Positions 17,240 through 20,843 of a stretch of 20,843 bases of DNA are shown here, in pieces. Both the position numbers and the translations under genes were made by a program. Origin of the DNA: Bacteroidia bacterium (GTDB lineage: Bacteria > Bacteroidota > Bacteroidia > Bacteroidales > BM520). The notes below the pieces were generated by a model. That model was given only the letters and a program-made list of their open reading frames with translations. It was not told the DNA's origin and did no database searches. Location of the stretch: positions 1 to 20,843 of the forward strand of contig RZYD01000014.1 of NCBI GenBank assembly GCA_009930445.1, in the 5' to 3' direction. Position 1 is the stretch's first letter. Each line of letters begins with the position of its first letter.

Positions 17240-17971
17240 GTGGAAGACTGGACTGACCGTACCAAATTACTTCTGGGCGCTGAAAAGATGAAGCTTTTGA
17301 GCGATGCCCATGTATTGGTTGTCGGTCTGGGAGGTGTTGGCGCATGGGCAGCTGAAACCCTGTGCCGGTCAGGGATTGGAGCCCTGACCCTTGTCGATGG
17401 TGACACCGTGCATACGACAAACCTAAACCGCCAGCTTCCAGCTACCACCGACACGATTGGAATACCCAAAGTAACGGTGATGGAACAGCGACTTCGGGCT
17501 ATCAACCCGAAAATAAAACTCACGCCCTGGGTGCAGTACCTGAAAGACGATGCAATTCCTGAGTTGCTCGACGCTGCACCCTACGACTTTGTTGTCGATG
17601 CCATTGATACCCTGGCGCCAAAAGTTTTTCTGGCCTTTCAAAGTCTTCAGCGAAACCTCCCGCTGGTATGCTCATTGGGCGCCGGTGGCCGCACCGACCC
17701 CACACAAGTCAGGATTTGTGATGTGGCCGATTCCTATAATGATAAACTGGGATTTTATTTCAGAAAACGCCTGCATCGCTTAGGAATTCGCACTGGATTT
17801 CCAGTGGTCTTTTCAACGGAGAAACCCTTGGAAAGCGCAGTAATACAAATCGAAAATGAAGAAAACCAGAAATCAGTCAGAGGCACAATTGCCTATATGC
17901 CCGCCCTCTTTGGCTTGTATTGTGCCTCCGTTGTAATTCATCGCTTAACTTCCAAAACAGAAATAAAATGA
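17240..17971 (+). CDS. tcdA: tRNA threonylcarbamoyladenosine dehydratase
   Basis: A 243-aa ThiF/E1-like enzyme of the TcdA (CsdL/YgdL) family. TcdA uses ATP to activate t6A at position 37 of ANN-decoding tRNAs and cyclises it to ct6A. The N-terminal DRTKLLLGAEKM is the family start. It is followed by the nucleotide-binding GLGGVG (29-34), VDGDTV with Asp53/Asp55, TNLNRQ (60-65), VDAIDT (119-124), and the TcdA-specific SLGAGGRTDPTQV (145-157). The start is GTG at 17240, chosen because the family N-terminus begins just after it and no in-frame ATG precedes it. A near match to the -7 consensus (TAGTTTG, one base short) lies at 17211-17217, right after the operon terminator. The stop overlaps nfo as ATGA, so the two are probably co-translated. 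Confidence 0.93.
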   Translation: MEDWTDRTKLLLGAEKMKLLSDAHVLVVGLGGVGAWAAETLCRSGIGALTLVDGDTVHTTNLNRQLPATTDTIGIPKVTVMEQRLRAINPKIKLTPWVQYLKDDAIPELLDAAPYDFVVDAIDTLAPKVFLAFQSLQRNLPLVCSLGAGGRTDPTQVRICDVADSYNDKLGFYFRKRLHRLGIRTGFPVVFSTEKPLESAVIQIENEENQKSVRGTIAYMPALFGLYCASVVIHRLTSKTEIK

Positions 17972-18807
17972 AATATATCGGAGCCCATGTATCTACGGCA
18001 GGAGGCTTGCATAACGCGCCTAAAAATGCACATAATATCGGAGCGAAAGCCTTTGCCCTGTTTACAAAAAACCAACGGCAATGGAAAGCAGCCCCCTTGT
18101 CAGAGGCCACTATAAATGCCTTTAAAAAGGCTTGCCAAACCTATGGATTTTTGCCGGAATTTATCCTTCCGCACGACAGCTACCTTATCAATCTGGGGCA
18201 TCCGGAAAAAGAAGGATTACAAAAATCGAGAGAAGCCTTCGTGGATGAGATGCAACGCTGTGAGCAGCTTGGGCTCAGCATGCTCAATTTCCATCCGGGG
18301 AGCCATTTGAACAAAATTTCGGTATCCGAATGCCTGAAACGAATTGGTGAATCGGTAAATATTGCGCTTGAAAACAGCCGGGGCGTAACTGCGGTAATAG
18401 AAAATACAGCCGGACAGGGGAGCAATTTAGGATACACATTTGAGCAAATTGCAGAGATTCTTTTTTATATCGAGGATAAATCACGGGCTGGTGTGTGTAT
18501 TGATACCTGCCATGCCTATTCGGCCGGATACGATCTTCTAACCCCGGAAGGATACCGTGAAACCTTCCGGCAATTGGATGCGGTCATCGGGAAAAAATAC
18601 CTCAGGGGAATTCATCTTAACGACTCAAAAAAAGATTTTGGGAGCCATGTCGACCGCCATGAGCGAATCGGGGAAGGCACCTTAGGGCCTGAAGTTTTTC
18701 TCCGCATGATGAAAGACCCGCTATTGGATGAAATTCCGATAATTCTGGAAACACCAGACGAAAATCACTGGGCAGAAGAAATCAGTCTTCTATACAGCTG
18801 GGTATAA
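17968..18807 (+). CDS. nfo: Endonuclease IV (AP endonuclease)
   Basis: A 279-aa Zn-dependent apurinic/apyrimidinic endonuclease acting in base-excision repair. The ligands of the E. coli Nfo trinuclear Zn site occur at identical numbers: His69, His109, Glu145, Asp179, His182, His216, Asp229, His231 and Glu261. Signatures include MKYIGAHVSTAGGL, NFHPGSH, IENTAGQG, VCIDTCHAYSAGYD, HLNDSKKDFGSHVDRHERIG and ILETP. The start is the ATG at 17968, overlapping the tcdA stop as ATGA. The reading frame stays open 48 nt further upstream, but those residues (MCLRCNSS...) are not part of the family. The coupling with tcdA appears to be operonic convenience rather than a shared pathway. Confidence 0.97.
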   Translation: MKYIGAHVSTAGGLHNAPKNAHNIGAKAFALFTKNQRQWKAAPLSEATINAFKKACQTYGFLPEFILPHDSYLINLGHPEKEGLQKSREAFVDEMQRCEQLGLSMLNFHPGSHLNKISVSECLKRIGESVNIALENSRGVTAVIENTAGQGSNLGYTFEQIAEILFYIEDKSRAGVCIDTCHAYSAGYDLLTPEGYRETFRQLDAVIGKKYLRGIHLNDSKKDFGSHVDRHERIGEGTLGPEVFLRMMKDPLLDEIPIILETPDENHWAEEISLLYSWV

Positions 18808-18874
18808 AATCCGGCCTATCCCTGACAAGAAATTTGTCCGTTACAACGGCCGATCAGGCAAGCAGGTGAAACAC
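18808..18874. other. Convergent intergenic gap with a short inverted repeat
   Basis: These 67 bp separate nfo from the converging DUF89 gene. They contain the palindrome GACAA-GAAAT-TTGTC (18824-18838) and a smaller one, CCGTT-AC-AACGG (18838-18849). Neither has a clear T-run, so a bidirectional terminator is possible but not convincing. Confidence 0.25.
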
Positions 18875-19738
18875 TCAGCAGGAGGATTTCACATGATTGG
18901 TGGCGGCATTATAAATAACAAAATCATTGACTTCTACCCCCAGACGCTCAGCCATGACCCTGCATTTGGCCATGAGTAAAAAATAGATTCGCGGATCTTT
19001 CAGGTCGATGAGCCCTTCCAGGTTGCCCTGACCTTTGGAAATAATCAGATCAGCAGCCTGAAAATGATCCCGAAAGCTCTGTGAAGACTGCGAAAGCAAG
19101 GTTGTAGGAGCATCGAGGCCACTGGAAATAACTTGCGCTACATCCTGCATCCTGACTTCATGGGCATCCTTGAGGGTAACATCGTTAAGCGTAGGGCCAC
19201 CCCGTGTAACAAAAGTCAGATCAGGATGCTGCATGGTGGCGATCAGCAATTTATCAAAAACAATTTCACCGGCATTATCGCCCAAATAGAGAATTTTTCG
19301 GGCCGACTGTACACGATCGGCAAGTGCGTTGGAGCAATCGATTCCCAATTTGGCATGCATTACCTTTTCGATGGTTTTACGAAGGTTGAACGTATTGGCA
19401 GCCCCATAATCCATGATATTACCAGCAATTGCAAGGCGGACGGCCATAGCAAAAGGATTTTTAGTGCTTTTCACCGCCTCCTTCCAATAATCGGCAATCG
19501 ATAGTGCGAGGTTATTGGAATCGCATTTCTCGCGCAAATAGAAATCTTCTATTCCACTTATAGTTTTCAGCTTTTTCTGAAGGATTACCTGCATTTCGGG
19601 CGCAGAAAAACGGGAACAGGCAGGGGTAGTCTCATCAAAATAATGCCAAAACTCCATTTTTTGCTCGTCAGAAAGCGAATACTTCTCCAGCAGTCGGGCG
19701 AAAGAAGCCTGAAAACAATCGATACAACGGATATCCAT
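18875..19738 (-). CDS. DUF89 / ARMT1-like damage-control phosphatase family protein
   Basis: A 287-aa protein of the DUF89 family, metal-dependent phosphatases thought to remove harmful phosphometabolites (ARMT1-like domain). The metal-site motifs are visible: LGDNAGEIVFD with Asp154 and Asn155, GGPTLNDVT with Asn185 and Asp186, and SKGQGNLEG with Lys235. AIAGNIMDYG (104-112) is also characteristic. The N-terminal CIDCFQ places two cysteines at 5 and 8, the CxxC form typical of prokaryotic DUF89 members; a bound metal is possible. It is the last gene of a four-gene minus-strand operon and starts 3 bp after the preceding DUF5320 gene. The natural substrate is unknown; the association with a regulator and DUF5320 proteins suggests a specific metabolic or metal-linked job, but this is inference. 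Confidence 0.9.
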   Translation of the reverse strand: MDIRCIDCFQASFARLLEKYSLSDEQKMEFWHYFDETTPACSRFSAPEMQVILQKKLKTISGIEDFYLREKCDSNNLALSIADYWKEAVKSTKNPFAMAVRLAIAGNIMDYGAANTFNLRKTIEKVMHAKLGIDCSNALADRVQSARKILYLGDNAGEIVFDKLLIATMQHPDLTFVTRGGPTLNDVTLKDAHEVRMQDVAQVISSGLDAPTTLLSQSSQSFRDHFQAADLIISKGQGNLEGLIDLKDPRIYFLLMAKCRVMAERLGVEVNDFVIYNAATNHVKSSC

Positions 19739-19741
19739 AGG

Positions 19742-19975
19742 CTACGGCCGACGACCACCCCACATTCCGAATCCAAACCCACGGCCCGGCCCCATTCCTC
19801 TTCCACGGCCGAAACCACCACGTCGGTACGCCATACCCCAACCCGGAGTTACAGCGTTGGTATCCAAATTTTCCTGTGGTGCTCCTTCTTTTGGTTGAAC
19901 ACCTGCACAGCGGCCCATTTTCCGGCCGGTCATTGCACCTTGGCCTGTAGGGCCTGTTTGATCAAATCGAGGCAT
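19742..19975 (-). CDS. DUF5320-type small protein, Gly/Arg-rich tail
   Basis: A 77-aa protein whose N-terminus MPRFDQTGPTGQGAMTGRKM, followed by GRC, is the signature of the DUF5320 family; no biochemical function is known to me. The tail from about residue 51 is a Gly/Arg/Phe/Met low-complexity run (RRGGFGRGRGMGPGRGFGFG) ending GGRRP. It has one cysteine, in MGRCAG. A close relative (20008-20190) lies directly upstream, so this is probably a tandem duplication with different tails. It sits 3 bp before the DUF89 gene and 32 bp after its paralogue. No Shine-Dalgarno sequence is evident. Family members commonly sit beside DUF134 regulators and iron-molybdenum-cofactor-type (NifX/NifB-like) proteins, but no such protein is in this window. 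Confidence 0.8.
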   Translation of the reverse strand: MPRFDQTGPTGQGAMTGRKMGRCAGVQPKEGAPQENLDTNAVTPGWGMAYRRGGFGRGRGMGPGRGFGFGMWGGRRP

Positions 19976-20007
19976 ACATTTACATTTTATGCGGTATTCC
20001 GCAGTTA

Positions 20008-20190
20008 TTACTCTTTATTATACTGTTTTCGTTCTCCGCGGCCTTGTCCGCCGCCGGATTTACGTTTTTTTCCCTCTCCTTTTCCAAGAAGCCGGAGTTT
20101 TTCATCATCCGGGATATCACTGCCGATACCCAGTCGGCGCCCGGTTTTTGGCCCTTTCCCTTCGGGCCCGGTACCATTCATTCTAGGCAT
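20008..20190 (-). CDS. DUF5320-type small protein, Lys/Gly-rich tail
   Basis: A 60-aa protein starting MPRMNGTGPEGKGPKTGRRL, the same signature as the neighbouring 77-aa DUF5320 protein. It differs afterwards: a short acidic stretch (DIPDDEKLRLLGKG) and a basic Lys/Gly/Arg-rich end, with no cysteine. AGGAGGT (20200-20194) lies 3 nt before the ATG and just after the DUF134 stop, an unusually strong ribosome-binding site for Bacteroidetes, which suggests high expression. Another frame over the same DNA (19980-20177) is longer but has no family signature, so it is taken as a shadow. Function unknown. Confidence 0.75.
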   Translation of the reverse strand: MPRMNGTGPEGKGPKTGRRLGIGSDIPDDEKLRLLGKGEGKKRKSGGGQGRGERKQYNKE

Positions 20191-20204
20191 ATTACCTCCT
20201 TTTT

Positions 20205-20621
20205 TTATTCACGAGTCATTCGGGCTCCACAATGCGCACAAACCTGCTGACTACACGGAACTCCCGGACGGTGGGGCATTACTGCACCACAACCGGGGCA
20301 AACACATTGATCACTGCGCATCACCACATTTCCGCCGGTGATATCGACCGGTAGGCCTTCGACCAGCGCCTGTGCCATTTTAAAGCGGGCGCTGGTACAA
20401 ATCCGGGTAAAAGTTGGCCGTGACACCTGCATACGTGCGGCTGCCGATTCATGATTCAGCCCTTCGTAGTCGCATAACCGTAGTGCCTCATACTCTTCCA
20501 GCATCAGGACGATGGCGGCATTGTGGCCTCTGCCATGTGTTCTTCTTCCGCCCAGCGGCCGCATCCCGGAGATACCGGGGTTTGCGGCAACGTAACGTGC
20601 TCTGTGGGGCCTTGGACTCAT
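20205..20621 (-). CDS. DUF134 (UPF0251) family DNA-binding protein with C-terminal zinc ribbon
   Basis: A 138-aa protein of the DUF134 family, predicted transcription regulators. The N-terminus MSPRPHRARYVAANPGISGM and GHNAAIVLMLEEYEALRLCD are family hallmarks. The helix-turn-helix spans roughly residues 54-78 (GLNHESAAARMQVSRPTFTR) and resembles sigma-factor region 4-type HTHs. The C-terminal 35 residues add a zinc-ribbon-like module with Cys108/Cys111 (CPGC) and Cys128/Cys131 (CAHC), plus Cys106 and Cys123. It heads the operon with two DUF5320 genes and a DUF89 gene, and two operator-like repeats lie in its own promoter, so it may autoregulate the operon. The ligand or signal is unknown; metal or redox sensing through the cysteines is an inference. 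Confidence 0.9.
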   Translation of the reverse strand: MSPRPHRARYVAANPGISGMRPLGGRRTHGRGHNAAIVLMLEEYEALRLCDYEGLNHESAAARMQVSRPTFTRICTSARFKMAQALVEGLPVDITGGNVVMRSDQCVCPGCGAVMPHRPGVPCSQQVCAHCGARMTRE

Positions 20622-20625
20622 AATT

Positions 20626-20641
20626 TCAAACTATCGTTCAT
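20626..20641 (-). promoter_or_regulatory. Operator-like inverted repeat 2 (start region)
   Basis: On the minus strand this reads ATGAACGATAGTTTGA, an imperfect copy of the perfect 16-bp palindrome at 20659-20674; the left half is identical and the right half differs at the last 3 positions. It lies from 9 nt past the -7 element to 4 bp before the DUF134 ATG, so it would overlap the transcription start region. Confidence 0.5.
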
Positions 20642-20650
20642 AACAATTCA

Positions 20651-20682
20651 CAAAGGTAATGAACTATTGTTCATAAAAGCAA
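20651..20682 (-). promoter_or_regulatory. Promoter of the DUF134-DUF5320-DUF5320-DUF89 operon
   Basis: On the minus strand TACCTTTG (20658-20651) matches the -7 consensus TAnnTTTG, and TTG (20682-20680) lies 21 nt upstream, the usual spacing for the Bacteroidetes -33 element. Transcription would start about 20-25 nt before the DUF134 ATG. Confidence 0.65.
20659..20674 (-). promoter_or_regulatory. Operator-like inverted repeat 1 (between -33 and -7)
   Basis: ATGAAC-N4-GTTCAT is a perfect 6+4+6 palindrome that fills most of the 21-nt spacer of the promoter and directly abuts the -7 element. Its core GAAC-N4-GTTC also matches the core of LexA/DinR boxes of Gram-positive bacteria, so LexA is an alternative to DUF134 as the binding protein. 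Confidence 0.55.
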
Positions 20683-20689
20683 GGGATTC

Positions 20690-20843
20690 AAAAAAAAAAT
20701 TTTCATACGATCTACTCACCCGGAAAACGACCAAAACGGGGCAAAAAAAAGCAATTTTGATGATTTTTTTGTGTTATTTTTTGATTTGTATAGAATTTGT
20801 ATAGATTATTTTTACCAAATTTTTACGAGTAATAAAAAATAAT
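20690..20843. other. AT-rich non-coding end of window
   Basis: Upstream of the DUF134 promoter the sequence is strongly AT-rich with long A and T runs (20691-20700, 20743-20750, 20764-20770). I see no convincing coding frame or RNA gene. It may contain the regulatory region of a gene beyond the window. Confidence 0.4.
20784..20805 (+). repeat. 11-bp tandem direct repeat
   Basis: ATTTGTATAGA occurs twice in direct succession (20784-20794 and 20795-20805). It is followed by two copies of ATTTTTAC separated by CAA (20809-20827). These could be a direct-repeat binding site or AT-rich sequence drift. Confidence 0.6.

Noticed and set aside
17920..17967. Upstream extension of the nfo reading frame by 16 codons
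   Set aside because: Endonuclease IV starts at MKYIGAH; with that start, all metal ligands fall at E. coli numbering.
19980..20177. Minus-strand 65-aa frame (MVPGPKGKG...)
   Set aside because: It overlaps the 60-aa DUF5320 gene in another frame, and only the latter has the family signature and a ribosome-binding site.
19643..20341. Plus-strand 232-aa open frame opposite the DUF5320/DUF134 genes
   Set aside because: It runs antisense to three family-recognisable genes, and its Ser/Pro/Arg-rich composition is what reversed Gly/Arg-rich coding DNA gives.

Overview
The window looks like chromosomal DNA from an anaerobic member of the Bacteroidetes, probably Bacteroidales. Three things point there: promoter -7 elements of the form TAnnTTTG in front of most transcription units, a lipoprotein alpha-2-macroglobulin paired with penicillin-binding protein 1C, and a V-type ATPase operon of the layout shared by Bacteroidetes, Chlamydiae and spirochaetes. 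I see no tRNA, rRNA, CRISPR array, transposase or phage gene.

Left part (1-6130, minus strand): a two-gene cell-envelope operon. A large periplasmic lipoprotein alpha-2-macroglobulin with an intact CxEQ thioester is followed, with a 4-base TTGA overlap, by pbpC, which runs off the left edge. The 76 bp from 6131 to 6206 hold back-to-back divergent promoters. On the other side is a 1073-aa RecB/AddA-type helicase-nuclease (6207-9428) that appears to be a single-gene unit closed by a weak hairpin.

Centre (9681-17135, plus strand): a compact seven-gene V-type ATPase operon in the order E, DUF2764 protein, A, B, D, I, K, preceded by a long leader of about 140 nt with interleaved complementary segments and closed by a strong intrinsic terminator. 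No F, G/H or classical C gene is present. The DUF2764 protein carries segments resembling the AC39 (subunit C/d) family and probably fills that role. All residues that bind Na+ in Enterococcus hirae NtpK are present in subunit K, which suggests a sodium-coupled enzyme.

Right part: tcdA (tRNA t6A cyclisation) and nfo (endonuclease IV) form a plus-strand pair with an ATGA overlap. Converging on them is a minus-strand four-gene operon (20621 to 18875): a DUF134 helix-turn-helix/zinc-ribbon regulator, two short DUF5320 proteins and a DUF89/ARMT1-like damage-control phosphatase. Its promoter contains two related 16-bp ATGAAC-N4 operator-like sequences, 33 bp apart, covering the -33/-7 spacer and the start region. 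This regulator-plus-small-protein operon is the least understood and most interesting part of the window. The last 150 bp are AT-rich and hold only a short tandem repeat.
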